Assembly: GCA_001899085.1 (NCBI GenBank)
Contig: MKVB01000003.1
Location: 175,035-239,034 of the forward strand
DNA: 64,000 nucleotides
Reading direction: 5' to 3'
Origin: Devosia sp. 66-14
GTDB lineage: Bacteria; Pseudomonadota; Alphaproteobacteria; Rhizobiales; Devosiaceae
Shown here: positions 17,286 to 28,484 of the stretch, in pieces
Position numbering within the stretch: position 1 is the stretch's first letter
Layout: the number at the start of each line of letters is the position of its first letter
Notes under the pieces: generated by a model
Told to the model about the DNA's origin: nothing
Seen by the model: only the letters and a program-made list of their open reading frames with translations
Database searches by the model: none
Program-made: the position numbers and the translations under genes

Positions 17286-17804
17286 TCAGGGGACAGCTTC
17301 GCGCGACAGCCGGTCGACATCCTCGCCGAACGCCACCATCTCGTCGCGGTCGGTGAACGCCGAGAGTGGGACGATCAGCGCCTCGGGCGGCGCCGTAATG
17401 AAGACATGCGCCTTGCCGATGGCGACATCGGCGATGGTCTCGTAGGCGATGAACAACTGCCGCTCGGCCGTGGTCACGGCAAGGTGGTCGCCCCATTGCT
17501 GCAGCGTTACGACCATGGGCGCCGGAACGCGGCGCCGGGCCCGGCGATGTGTCGCGAGCGTCATCACCAGGGTGGCCACTCCATAGGCGAGGCCGACCAG
17601 CACCAGGGCCGCGAGCCAGAAGCGCCAGCCCCATTCCGGCCCGATCCACTCCACCGGCAGGAACGCCACCAGCCCGCCCGCGACCGCGAGCCAGACCAGC
17701 AGCAGCCACTTGCGCCAGCCGATCAGTTCGCGCGGCAGGGCTTCGTAAGGCAGCGCGTCGGCGGTGGTCAGGGTGTAGGTGAGGGTGAGGAGTGGTTCGG
17801 TCAT
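17286..17804 (-). CDS. YcxB-like membrane protein
   Basis: A 172-residue protein with two hydrophobic helices (about 31-50 and 59-82), then a soluble tail. The tail pattern VTLQQWGDHLAVTTAERQLFIAYETIADVAIGKAHVFI resembles the YcxB C-terminal domain, a PH-like module of unknown role. The start is ATG 17802-17804 with AGGTTGAG before it. A longer reading from 17894 runs into an inverted repeat and is rejected. It may be cotranscribed with the ABC exporter downstream. Confidence 0.75.
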   Translation of the reverse strand: MTEPLLTLTYTLTTADALPYEALPRELIGWRKWLLLVWLAVAGGLVAFLPVEWIGPEWGWRFWLAALVLVGLAYGVATLVMTLATHRRARRRVPAPMVVTLQQWGDHLAVTTAERQLFIAYETIADVAIGKAHVFITAPPEALIVPLSAFTDRDEMVAFGEDVDRLSREAVP

Positions 17805-17826
17805 TCTCAACCTGCTCGGATGCTGT

Positions 17827-17930
17827 GCTCCCCTCCCCCTTGAGGGGAGGGGCTGGGGGTGGGGGTGGTGAGGCGGTCTCGGTGCTGACACCACCCCCTC
17901 CCTCGATCCCTCCCCTCAAGGGGGAGCGAA
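17827..17930. repeat. Inverted-repeat element (copy 5)
   Basis: CTCCCCTCCCCCTTGAGGGGAG at the left (17827) is mirrored by CTCCCCTCAAGGGGGAG near 17910-17930, with GGGGGTGG/CCACCCCC between. It lies between the YcxB-like gene and the infB terminator. Confidence 0.75.
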
Positions 17931-17959
17931 GCGCTCGCCTCGCCCCTGGTAGATGCCCG

Positions 17960-18001
17960 CCAAAAGAAAAGAGAGCGCCGGGCTTCCGCCTGGCGCTCTC
18001 T
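17960..18001 (-). terminator. Rho-independent terminator of infB
   Basis: The stem AGAGAGCGCC (17970-17979) pairs with GGCGCTCTCT (17992-18001). On the minus strand it is followed by CTTTTCTTTTGG. It stands 22 bases after the infB stop and shows that the infB transcript ends here rather than running on to rbfA. Confidence 0.85.
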
Positions 18002-18022
18002 CTGATGGCTTGTCGCCCACGC

Positions 18023-20719
<2,697 letters not shown>

Positions 20720-20842
20720 GTAACTCGCGTCTTCCTTCACGAAACCTGCCCGCGAAAGCGCGTCGCCGCGCTCTCTGAACACGTCCGATTGTCGGGCTCA
20801 GGGGGCGGCGTAGCTGTCGCTCGCGCCGCTCAAATAACCCAT

Positions 20843-21460
20843 CTAGTTGGCAATGTAACGAGCCAGCCTGTCGGCTCGTTGCACTGCCGCCTGGGCCGCG
20901 CCCCCCTTGATGAGCGCAGCATGTATCACATTTTCGATCCCGAGTGCCAAACCCATTTGGCCGGAATCGAGCAATTCGAAATGCGGAGTTAAGACGGGCT
21001 CAAAACCCGCCTCTTCGGCCGCCTTCGTGTACCCCTTGAGCGAACCCAGGAGCTTGTTCCTGCCATCCTCGGCCGCATCGGTCGCGGTGAAGAGGCCTAC
21101 GACGTCACCCGCTTCGATCGCCGCCTTGACCTTGGTCGAACCGGTCACCAGCTGCCCCGCCTTGCGCGCCAGGGAGAGCGAACTGAGCAGTCGCTCCTCC
21201 AGCCGGCGCCGGGTCAACCCGGCGAGATCGTCGGGCACCTTCACCTCGGCCTTGAGGCTTTTGGCGAAGGCCTTCTTCTTTTGCGCCTCGGCCACCGTCT
21301 TGAGGCCCAGGCTGATCCACACGCCACGCCCTTCGGCCTTGCCGTCGGTATCTGGCACCACCTCGCCGTCGGGTGAGACGGCGAAGCGGATCAGTTCGGC
21401 AATCGGCTTCACCTCACGGGTGAGGGCGCATTGCCTTTCAGTTTCCTCGCGACGCGGCAC
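20843..21460 (-). CDS. YlxR family RNA-binding protein fused to an L7Ae-like domain
   Basis: A 205-residue two-domain protein. The first 90 residues match the YlxR/DUF448 fold (ERQCALTREVKPIAELIRFAVSPDGEVVPD, GRGVWISL); the remainder resembles an L7Ae/L30e RNA-binding domain (SLARKAGQLVTGSTKVKAAIEAGDVVGLFTATDAAEDG). This fusion is common in alphaproteobacteria after nusA. The start is GTG 21458-21460, 18 bases after the nusA stop. It probably binds structured RNA; its exact target is unknown. Confidence 0.93.
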   Translation of the reverse strand: MPRREETERQCALTREVKPIAELIRFAVSPDGEVVPDTDGKAEGRGVWISLGLKTVAEAQKKKAFAKSLKAEVKVPDDLAGLTRRRLEERLLSSLSLARKAGQLVTGSTKVKAAIEAGDVVGLFTATDAAEDGRNKLLGSLKGYTKAAEEAGFEPVLTPHFELLDSGQMGLALGIENVIHAALIKGGAAQAAVQRADRLARYIAN

Positions 21461-21478
21461 CGGGCTCAGATCGCCCGA

Positions 21479-23080
21479 TTACGCGGGCGCCCCTTCTTCC
21501 AGCTCGGCGGCCTCATCGGCCACGGCGAGATCGGCTTCGGTGATCCAGCCGGCGCGCAGGCGGGCCTGCAGGATCATCTCCTCGGCTTCTTCACGGCTCA
21601 CCGGGAAGTCCTTGAAGGTGCCCTCGAACCGCTTGGTCTCGCCGTCCTTGCGTTCGGTCCAGCCCACCAGATCGTCGGCGGCGCAACCGGCAAAGTCCTC
21701 GACGCTCTTGATGTCTTCCTTGCCCAGCGCGACGAGCATCGCCGCGTTCAGGCCGGGGATTTCGTAGAGCTCGTCCTCGACGCCGAGCTTGATGCGCTCG
21801 TCGTCATTGGCCTTCTCGATCGCCGCCAGATAGTCGGAGGCGCGCTGCTGGATTTCCGCCGCGGTCTCTTCGTCAAAACCCTGGATCGAAGCGATTTCCG
21901 AAGCATCGATATAGGCGAGCTCCTCGACCGAGGAGAAGCCTTCGGAAGCCAGTAGTTGGGCAACCATCTCGTCAACATCAAGGGCCTGCATGAACAAAGC
22001 AGAGCGCTCGGTGAATTCCTTCTGGCGGCGCTCGGACTCTTCGGCCTCGGTGAGGATGTCGATATCCCAGCCGATCAGCTGCGAAGCGAGGCGCACGTTC
22101 TGGCCGCGACGGCCGATGGCGAGGCTGAGCTGCTCATCGGGCACCACCACTTCAATGCGCTCGGCCTGCTCGTCGAGCACGACCTTGGCCACATCGGCCG
22201 GCTGCAGCGCCGAAACGACGAGGTCGGCGATCGATTCGGTCCACGGGATGATGTCGATCTTTTCACCCTGCAGTTCCGCGACCACCGCCTGGACGCGCGA
22301 ACCGCGCATACCGACGCAGGCGCCGACCGGGTCGATCGAGGAATCCGACGAGGTCACGGCGATCTTGGCACGGCTGCCCGGATCGCGGGCAATCGAGCGG
22401 ATGGTGATGATGCCGTCGTAGATCTCCGGCACTTCCTGCATGAACAGCTTGGCCATGAACTGCGGATGGGTGCGGGAGAGGAAGATCTGCGGGCCGCGCT
22501 GTTCGCGCCGCACGTCGTAGATATAGGCGCGGACGCGGTCGCCGTAGCGATAGAGTTCGCGCGGGATCAGTTCATCGCGGCGGATGATGGCTTCGCCGCG
22601 GCCGAGATCGACGATGACGTTGCCGTACTCGACGCGCTTGACCGTGCCGTTGACGATCTCGCCGACGCGGTTGATGTACTCTTCATACATGCGGTCGCGC
22701 TCGGCATCGCGCACCTTCTGCACGATCACCTGCTTGGCCGACTGGGCGGCGATGCGGCCGAACTCGATCGGCGGCAGCGGCTCGGTGAGGAAATCGCCGA
22801 GCTTGGCGGCGTCGTTTTTCTGCTTGGCGTATTTGAGCTCGATCTGGCGCCCGGGCTCCTCGACCGCCTCGACCACCTCGAGCAGCCGCCACAGGCGCAG
22901 CTCGCCGGTCTTGGGATTGATCTCGGCGCGGACATTGGTCTCGGCGCCGTAGCGGGTCTTGGCCGCCTTCTCGATCGCGTCCTGCATCGACTCGATGACG
23001 ATCATGCGATCGATCGACTTCTCGCGGGCGACGGCATCAGCGATCTGGAGCAGTTCCAAGCGGTTCGCGCTAACGGCCAT
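21479..23080 (-). CDS. nusA: Transcription elongation and termination factor NusA
   Basis: NusA binds RNA polymerase and nascent RNA, affecting pausing, termination and antitermination. The 533-residue protein has the N-terminal polymerase-binding domain (1-130), an S1 domain (about 135-200), two KH domains ([46 protein letters not shown]) and acidic C-terminal repeats with helix-hairpin-helix character. The ATG at 23078-23080 directly abuts the rimP stop codon, so the two are translationally linked. Confidence 0.97.
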   Translation of the reverse strand: MAVSANRLELLQIADAVAREKSIDRMIVIESMQDAIEKAAKTRYGAETNVRAEINPKTGELRLWRLLEVVEAVEEPGRQIELKYAKQKNDAAKLGDFLTEPLPPIEFGRIAAQSAKQVIVQKVRDAERDRMYEEYINRVGEIVNGTVKRVEYGNVIVDLGRGEAIIRRDELIPRELYRYGDRVRAYIYDVRREQRGPQIFLSRTHPQFMAKLFMQEVPEIYDGIITIRSIARDPGSRAKIAVTSSDSSIDPVGACVGMRGSRVQAVVAELQGEKIDIIPWTESIADLVVSALQPADVAKVVLDEQAERIEVVVPDEQLSLAIGRRGQNVRLASQLIGWDIDILTEAEESERRQKEFTERSALFMQALDVDEMVAQLLASEGFSSVEELAYIDASEIASIQGFDEETAAEIQQRASDYLAAIEKANDDERIKLGVEDELYEIPGLNAAMLVALGKEDIKSVEDFAGCAADDLVGWTERKDGETKRFEGTFKDFPVSREEAEEMILQARLRAGWITEADLAVADEAAELEEGAPA

Positions 23081-23770
23081 TTAGTGTGTCTCCTCAGTGG
23101 AAGCGTCTTCTTCGGATTCGGATTCGGTAGGGATTTTTGAGTGGTCCGCCGTGTCCTCGGCCGTATCGGCCTCCGGGTCGTCGGACAGTTCGACGGTCTC
23201 GATCTCTGCATCGTCGTCGATGGGGAATTCTTCCTGGTCGACCTGGGCCAGGTTCATCAGCTTGTCGGTCATCACCAGCTTGGCTTCGGCCAGGAGAGCC
23301 AGCGGCAGGCGGAAATCCGGCTCGGTACCCTTGGGCACGTCCGGCAGGCTGATGACGACATGGTCGCCATCGACCGCCTTGATCAGGCCGCGGAAGCGGC
23401 GGCGGCCATCGAGCAGGTCTGACAGTTCGACCTTGGCCTCGTGGCCGATATAGGCAGCGAAATCGCGGGCGCGGACCAGCGGCCGGTCGATGCCGGGAGA
23501 CGAAACCTCGAGATGATACTCGCGGTCGATCGGATCCTCGACGTCGAGCACCGGCGAGACGTCTTTGCTCAGCCGCTCGCAGTCGGTGATGTTGAAGCGG
23601 CCATTGCCGTCCTCGGCCATGATCTGCAGCGTCAGGCCGTTCTCCTGCGTCATCTTCACACGCACGAGGCTGTAGCCGAGATCGTTGGCGACGGGCTCGA
23701 CGATGCGGGCGATCCGCTGCTCGAGGCCGGTCTCCTTGATGTATCTTTTCTCAGTCAGGTCGAAGGTCAT
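23081..23770 (-). CDS. rimP: Ribosome maturation factor RimP
   Basis: RimP assists late assembly of the 30S subunit. The 229-residue product has the family core (RIARIVEPVANDLGYSLVRVKM; LDVEDPIDREYHLEVSSPGIDRPL) and a C-terminal tail of about 50 residues rich in Glu and Asp (DDPEADTAEDTAD), longer than in most homologues. It is the first gene of the rimP-nusA-ylxR-infB unit. A terminator-like hairpin ends 20 bases before its ATG, which suggests attenuation. Confidence 0.96.
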   Translation of the reverse strand: MTFDLTEKRYIKETGLEQRIARIVEPVANDLGYSLVRVKMTQENGLTLQIMAEDGNGRFNITDCERLSKDVSPVLDVEDPIDREYHLEVSSPGIDRPLVRARDFAAYIGHEAKVELSDLLDGRRRFRGLIKAVDGDHVVISLPDVPKGTEPDFRLPLALLAEAKLVMTDKLMNLAQVDQEEFPIDDDAEIETVELSDDPEADTAEDTADHSKIPTESESEEDASTEETH

Positions 23771-23790
23771 GATGTTCGATGAGGCCTAGG

Positions 23791-23829
23791 AAAACAAAAA
23801 GAGCGGGGGCCCGGTCGGCACCCCACTCT
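23791..23829 (-). terminator. Terminator-like hairpin in the rimP leader (possible attenuator)
   Basis: Read on the minus strand, the stem built from AGAG/CTCT, GGGG/CCCC and GCC/GGC (23800-23811 with 23817-23829, one mismatch and one bulge) is followed by TTTTTGTTTT (23800 down to 23791). It stands 20 bases before rimP. No minus-strand gene exists upstream until 25492, so a simple end-of-gene role is unlikely. Confidence 0.65.
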
Positions 23830-23962
23830 CGCTTAGAGCCAGAGATGTTGTTGGCGCTCATATAGCGCCGATGGCCGGTGAACGCAAGGTGATGCGTCCG
23901 GACTGTGCTTACCGCCGGCTGCGGGTATGGTGCGACACGAGATTCGTACCGGAGCAGGACTG

Positions 23963-25090
23963 ATGAAGACACGCGCGGCAGTGGCATTCGCGGCAGGCAA
24001 GCCGCTGGAGATCGTCGAGCTCGATCTTGAGGGTCCGAAGGCAGGCGAAGTGCTGGTCGAGATCAAGGCCACGGGTATCTGCCACACCGACGCCTTCACG
24101 CTGTCGGGCGCCGATCCCGAAGGGCTGTTCCCGGCGATCCTCGGCCATGAGGGTGCAGGCGTGGTGCTGGAAGTCGGCGCCGGCGTCACCAGCCTCAAGC
24201 CGGGGGATCATGTCATCCCGCTCTACACCCCCGAATGCCGGGAGTGCCCGAGCTGCCTGAGCCGCAAGACCAATCTCTGCACGGCGATCCGCGCCACGCA
24301 GGGCAAGGGACTGATGCCGGACGGCACCTCGCGCTTTTCGTACAAGGGCCAGACCATCTATCACTATATGGGCTGCTCGACCTTCTCGAACCACACCGTC
24401 CTGCCCGAGATCGCACTGGCCAAGATCGATCCCAAGGCACCTTTCGACAAGGTGTTCTATATCGGCTGCGGCGTCACCACCGGGGTGGGCGCGGTGCTGA
24501 ACACCGCCAAAGTGGAAGCCGGCGCCACCGCTGTGGTGTTCGGGCTCGGCGGTATCGGGCTCAACGTGGTGCAGGGACTGAAGCTCGCCGGCGCCGACAT
24601 GATCATCGGCGTCGATGTCAACAACGACAAGCGGGCCTGGGGCGAGCGCTTCGGCATGACGCATTTCGTCAACCCACGGGAGATCGAGGGCGATGTCGTC
24701 CCGCACCTCGTCAACCTCACCAAGCGCGGAGCCGACCAGATCGGCGGCGCCGACTACACCTTCGATTGCACCGGCAACACCACGGTCATGCGGCAGGCGC
24801 TGGAAGCGAGCCATCGCGGCTGGGGCAAATCGGTGGTGATCGGGGTCGCCGGCGCCGGCCAGGAAATCTCCACCCGCCCGTTCCAGCTGGTCACCGGCCG
24901 CACCTGGATGGGCACCGCCTTCGGCGGCGCCCGCGGCCGCACCGACGTGCCGAAAATCGTCGACTGGTACATGAGCGGCAAGCTCGAGATCGACCCGATG
25001 ATTACCCACACGCTGAGGCTCGAAGACATCAACCAGGGGTTCGAGCTGATGCACCACGGCGAAAGTATTCGCAGCGTGGTGCTGTTCTAA
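23963..25090 (+). CDS. adhC: S-(hydroxymethyl)glutathione dehydrogenase / class III alcohol dehydrogenase
   Basis: This zinc enzyme oxidises the formaldehyde-glutathione adduct with NAD+, the main route of formaldehyde detoxification. The 375-residue length is standard. Zinc ligands are visible: Cys in GICHTDA, the structural set [15 protein letters not shown], and the catalytic Cys in GCGVTTG. The nucleotide-binding motif is [12 protein letters not shown]. The start is ATG 23963 (MKTRAAVAF) with AGGA before it; an upstream GTG at 23927 is less typical. It is divergent from rimP. No S-formylglutathione hydrolase gene is adjacent. Confidence 0.95.
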   Translation: MKTRAAVAFAAGKPLEIVELDLEGPKAGEVLVEIKATGICHTDAFTLSGADPEGLFPAILGHEGAGVVLEVGAGVTSLKPGDHVIPLYTPECRECPSCLSRKTNLCTAIRATQGKGLMPDGTSRFSYKGQTIYHYMGCSTFSNHTVLPEIALAKIDPKAPFDKVFYIGCGVTTGVGAVLNTAKVEAGATAVVFGLGGIGLNVVQGLKLAGADMIIGVDVNNDKRAWGERFGMTHFVNPREIEGDVVPHLVNLTKRGADQIGGADYTFDCTGNTTVMRQALEASHRGWGKSVVIGVAGAGQEISTRPFQLVTGRTWMGTAFGGARGRTDVPKIVDWYMSGKLEIDPMITHTLRLEDINQGFELMHHGESIRSVVLF

Positions 25091-25108
25091 AAGTACGGGC
25101 CGACGGGA

Positions 25109-25489
25109 ATGGGAGACACGAAAACCACCCTTGTCGAGTTTGTCGTGCAGGGGCCGGCTCCTGATGAATGGCGAATGGTGCTCGTTGAACAAGGCCCCTG
25201 GGCGCCGCCACTCGATGGCCACCTCAGTCGGCTGCAGGATCGCATGTATGGCTGCGTTGAGGCGGCCTTGGATGGCCAGCTCGCCGAGCGATTTCCTCAA
25301 TCACATGGGCAGCACGTCGTCATCCAGATCGACTGCTATGATCTGCCTCGACGAGAGGTTGAAGAGTTCTTCGATCGGTTCTCACAAGGGGTCTTCAAGT
25401 ACCCGGACTATCGCGATGCCTTGGTCGCTTCGCCCTTTGTGAAAACGCTTCGGTTCGAAATCGCCTTCGACGCAGACGACCGAACCTGA
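25109..25489 (+). CDS. Hypothetical protein (DUF6572-like appearance)
   Basis: A 126-residue soluble protein following adhC by 18 bases, so possibly in the same transcript. The pattern of an N-terminal strand pair, HLSRLQDRMYGCVEAALDGQLAERFPQSHGQHVVIQID and a final helix-strand unit resembles small immunity-like proteins of the DUF6572 type; this assignment is from memory and weak. It ends two bases from the convergent gene at 25492. Function unknown. Confidence 0.6.
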   Translation: MGDTKTTLVEFVVQGPAPDEWRMVLVEQGPWAPPLDGHLSRLQDRMYGCVEAALDGQLAERFPQSHGQHVVIQIDCYDLPRREVEEFFDRFSQGVFKYPDYRDALVASPFVKTLRFEIAFDADDRT

Positions 25490-25491
25490 GA

Positions 25492-26463
25492 TCACGTGCC
25501 CAGCCGCGTCCGCAGCTCCGCCTCGCTCATGCTGCCGGGCTTGGCGCCCCTGGCCACCAGTTCGTGGCCGATCGCGACCAGCCCGGCGTTGAGCGGGGTC
25601 GGCACGCCATGCAGCCGGCCGAGCAACACGATCTCGCCGTTGAGGTAGTCGGTCTCGATGGTGCCGGTGCCGCGCTTGAGGCTCTGGATCGAGGAGCCGC
25701 CGGTGCGGGTAATGCCGGCGACGGCGCCCATCTCCATCAGGCCCTTGCGGCGCGGATCGGCATTGCCGACCGCGACCCAGTCGATCCCGGCGGCTGCATA
25801 GACCCTCTCCGCCTCGGCCTGGATCGCATCCATCAGCGGGCCGGAACGGCTGCCGTGGCCGAGCGCCGCCTCGACCACATTGCCGAGATTGTCGCGCAGC
25901 TTGCCGTATTTGGAGCGCATCACCTGCTGCAGCGGGAAGGCGGCAAAGCCGGCGCTGTCGAAGGCGGCGGCGATCGCCGCGACATTTTCGTCGAGCCCAT
26001 GCGGGTAGCGGCCGAGGTCGATGAGCCCGCGCTTTGGCGTGCCGTAGCAGATCACTTCGCCCGGGGTGACGTAGTCCGCCGGCAGCATCACCGTCATGGC
26101 GTAGACGGTTGGGAACAGCCGTAGCGCCAGCCGCTCGTTGTTGACGCCGTTCTGGGCACAGACCACCGCCTCTGTCGTGACATCCGCGGCCCGCAGCTCC
26201 TCGAGCGCCGGAGCAGTGTGCTGGCCCTTCATGGTGAGGAGGATGACGTCGTCGGGCTGGAACGCGATTTCGGCGGGGGCGCCTACCACCGGGAAGCTGA
26301 CCAGTTGGGCGTCGGGGGGGGGGCGGAAGGGGAGCCCGCCATTGTTCCGGATGGCCGCCAGCATCTCGCCGCGGGCAATGCCGACCACGTCATGGCCGGC
26401 CGTGGCGAGGGACGCTGCAAAGGTGCCGCCGATGGCGCCGACGCCGTAGATGATGAACCGCAT
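25492..26463 (-). CDS. 2-dehydropantoate 2-reductase family protein
   Basis: A 323-residue NADPH-binding protein with the N-terminal Rossmann motif YGVGAIGGTFAASLATAGHDVV and the ketopantoate reductase C-terminal helical domain (MRSKYGKLRDNLGNVVEAALG). The family reduces ketopantoate to pantoate in coenzyme A synthesis, but paralogues of unknown substrate are common and no other pantothenate gene is near. ATG 26461-26463 follows AAGGAG. The reading upstream to 26844 runs antisense through the efflux pump region and is rejected. Confidence 0.88.
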   Translation of the reverse strand: MRFIIYGVGAIGGTFAASLATAGHDVVGIARGEMLAAIRNNGGLPFRPPPDAQLVSFPVVGAPAEIAFQPDDVILLTMKGQHTAPALEELRAADVTTEAVVCAQNGVNNERLALRLFPTVYAMTVMLPADYVTPGEVICYGTPKRGLIDLGRYPHGLDENVAAIAAAFDSAGFAAFPLQQVMRSKYGKLRDNLGNVVEAALGHGSRSGPLMDAIQAEAERVYAAAGIDWVAVGNADPRRKGLMEMGAVAGITRTGGSSIQSLKRGTGTIETDYLNGEIVLLGRLHGVPTPLNAGLVAIGHELVARGAKPGSMSEAELRTRLGT

Positions 26464-26584
26464 GCCGAACTCCTTTGGTCCAGCTTGGCGGCAATGAGCG
26501 TCCTGAACAAGGCAGCCCAAAGTAGAGGAGTAGCCGGCGGCGGGGGTCACGTACCCAGCGCTTGTCCCACCGCCGGCCGGACCG

Positions 26585-28159
26585 TCACTGGGCAGCAGCC
26601 AGACGGTCTTCGGTTTCCGCCTGAGGCGGAGTGGGATGGGCGCCGGCTCCGGCGCCGAGAGGTTTGACGCCGCGGAGCGCCGTAAGGGCGACGATGGCGA
26701 CGAGCAGCAGCACGCCGGCTTCGACGGCGACCACCAGTTGCAGGGCCGCGGTGAACGCGGTGCCGGCGGCCGTAAGCAGCGGCGCGCCATCGGAGAGGCC
26801 GGCGGCGACGCTGACGGCGCCGGCCAGCGTTTCGGTGGCGGCATGGGTCTGTGCTTCAGTCAGCCCGGCCGGCAGGTTGCCGGAGAGCATGCCGCGATAG
26901 ACCAGCGTGCCGAGGCTGCCGAGGGCGGCGATGCCGAGCGAGAAGCCGAACTCGGACGACGTTTCCTGCAGCGCGGCGGCGGCGCCGGCCCGTTCCGGGG
27001 CGACAAAGCCCATCATGATGCCGGTGCCGAGCGTCACCATCGGCGCACAGCCGAGGTTGAACAGCGCGAAGCCGACGATCACCGCGGGCACGCCATAGCT
27101 CTCGATGAAAAACAGGACGATCAGCAGCCCGATGATGGCGACGCCCATGCCGGAGGCGATGAGCCGGCCGGGGCGGATGGTCTGCGCGAGCTTTGGCGCC
27201 AGCATGAAGGCGACGATCATCAGCAGGATCGCCGGCAGGCCGCAGAGGCCGGCCCAGAGCGGCGAGAGGCCGGCGACGAGCTGAAAATACTGCGCCGTCA
27301 GCACCATGATGGCGCCGGTGACGGTGATGAGGAACATCGCTCCGATCACCGCGGTGAAGGCGCCGTTCCGGAACAATTTCAGGTCGACCAGCGGATGCGC
27401 CAGCGTCACCTGGCGACGGATGAAGACGATGGCCAGCAGCAGGCCGAAACCGATGGCGCCGAAGGGGGCCAGCGAGACGTCGCCCTTGGCCAGCTCTTTC
27501 AGCCCATAAACCATGGGCAGAATGGCGCCGAGCGACAGCACGACGCTCAGGAGGTCGAGCCGGCCGGCCTGCGGCGCCTTGTATTCGGGCAGCAGCGCCG
27601 GGGCGGTGACCAGCAGCAGCAGCATCACCGGCACGCCGAGCAGGAATGGAGCGCCCCACCAGAAATGCTCGAGCATGACGCCGCCGACCAGCGGGCCGAG
27701 CAGCATGCCGCCCATGAAGCAGGTGAGCCAGATCGAGATGGCGAAGCCGCGCTGCCGCTCGTCGTGGAACATGTTGGTGATGAGCGCCAGGATCGACGGC
27801 GAGAGCGTCGCGCCGGCGATGCCGAGCAGGCCGCGCGCCGCGATCAGCATGGTGGCGCTGGTCGAGAAGGCGGCGAGCACCGAGGCGGCGGCGAAGGCGG
27901 CGCCACCGATCATCAGGAGCTTCCGGCGGCCGATGCGATCGCCGATGGTCCCCATGGTGATGAGGAAGCCGGCGAGCAGGAAGCCGTAGATATCCATGAT
28001 CCACAGCTGCTGGGCGCTGTCGGCGCCGAGCGTTTCGCTGATCCGGGGGAGCGCAAGCAGAATGACCGAGACGTCGATGGAAATCAGCAGCGTGGGCAGC
28101 GCGAGAACGGCAAGGCCGGTCCATTCACGGGCGGTGGCGCGCTTGTCGGTGGCGGACAT
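26585..28159 (-). CDS. MFS multidrug transporter, DHA2 family (14 helices)
   Basis: A 524-residue proton-coupled exporter. Helix 1 carries LPTLLISIDVSVILLALP, the motif GTIGDRIGRRKLL is the MFS A-motif, and RGLLGIAGATLSPSILALI is motif C of drug antiporters. It resembles QacA and SmvA, which export cationic biocides and dyes. ATG 28157-28159 follows AAGGAACC; a GTG-type start further up lies inside an operator and is rejected. A paralogue is cut by the left edge of the window. Three CTTAAGT half-sites stand just upstream. Confidence 0.94.
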   Translation of the reverse strand: MSATDKRATAREWTGLAVLALPTLLISIDVSVILLALPRISETLGADSAQQLWIMDIYGFLLAGFLITMGTIGDRIGRRKLLMIGGAAFAAASVLAAFSTSATMLIAARGLLGIAGATLSPSILALITNMFHDERQRGFAISIWLTCFMGGMLLGPLVGGVMLEHFWWGAPFLLGVPVMLLLLVTAPALLPEYKAPQAGRLDLLSVVLSLGAILPMVYGLKELAKGDVSLAPFGAIGFGLLLAIVFIRRQVTLAHPLVDLKLFRNGAFTAVIGAMFLITVTGAIMVLTAQYFQLVAGLSPLWAGLCGLPAILLMIVAFMLAPKLAQTIRPGRLIASGMGVAIIGLLIVLFFIESYGVPAVIVGFALFNLGCAPMVTLGTGIMMGFVAPERAGAAAALQETSSEFGFSLGIAALGSLGTLVYRGMLSGNLPAGLTEAQTHAATETLAGAVSVAAGLSDGAPLLTAAGTAFTAALQLVVAVEAGVLLLVAIVALTALRGVKPLGAGAGAHPTPPQAETEDRLAAAQ

Positions 28160-28172
28160 GGCGGTTCCTTTC

Positions 28173-28213
28173 ACTTAAGGTGCAGCTTAAGTAATCGAGC
28201 ACAATGCTTAAGT
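28173..28213. promoter_or_regulatory. Operator region with three CTTAAGT half-sites
   Basis: ACTTAAG (28173-28179) and CTTAAGT (28186-28192) form a perfect inverted repeat with six bases between; a further CTTAAGT lies at 28207-28213. The spacing of two sites 21 bases apart (about two helical turns) suits a dimeric repressor, probably of the TetR or MarR type. No regulator gene is adjacent. The following gap 28214-28484 shows only GC-rich repeats and no gene. Confidence 0.6.
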
Positions 28214-28484
28214 CAACGCTTCAGTGATTGAAGCCGCGTCGGTGACCTCAAACCGATTGTCATTGCTGCGAAGACGGGAACCCGGCGGGATGCGGCGGCG
28301 CAGGTGGAGGTTGAGGGATCGCACGGGCTCCCCGCCTGCGCGGGATGACGCCGGTGGGACGGCAGGGTCTGGTTGTGGCGATGTGGCCCCGTCGACAAAC
28401 CGTCATGGCCCGGTTGTATCCATCGGCAACCGACGATAGTTTGCCGGTCTCTCCTTTCCGACTCCCAACCACGGACATCGCAGC

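Noticed and set aside
7258-18022. The accessory block as a genomic island with integrase
   Set aside because: No integrase, transposase, tRNA target or attachment repeats are visible, and base composition looks like the surroundings.
23791-23829. The hairpin before rimP as an ordinary terminator of an upstream minus-strand gene
   Set aside because: The next minus-strand gene upstream ends at 25492, 1.7 kb away, with adhC on the other strand between, so an end-of-gene role is unlikely.
28224-28439. 71-residue frame upstream of the aldo/keto reductase
   Set aside because: Arg/Gly-rich, no ribosome binding site, and it covers GC-rich repeat-like sequence; not supported as a gene.
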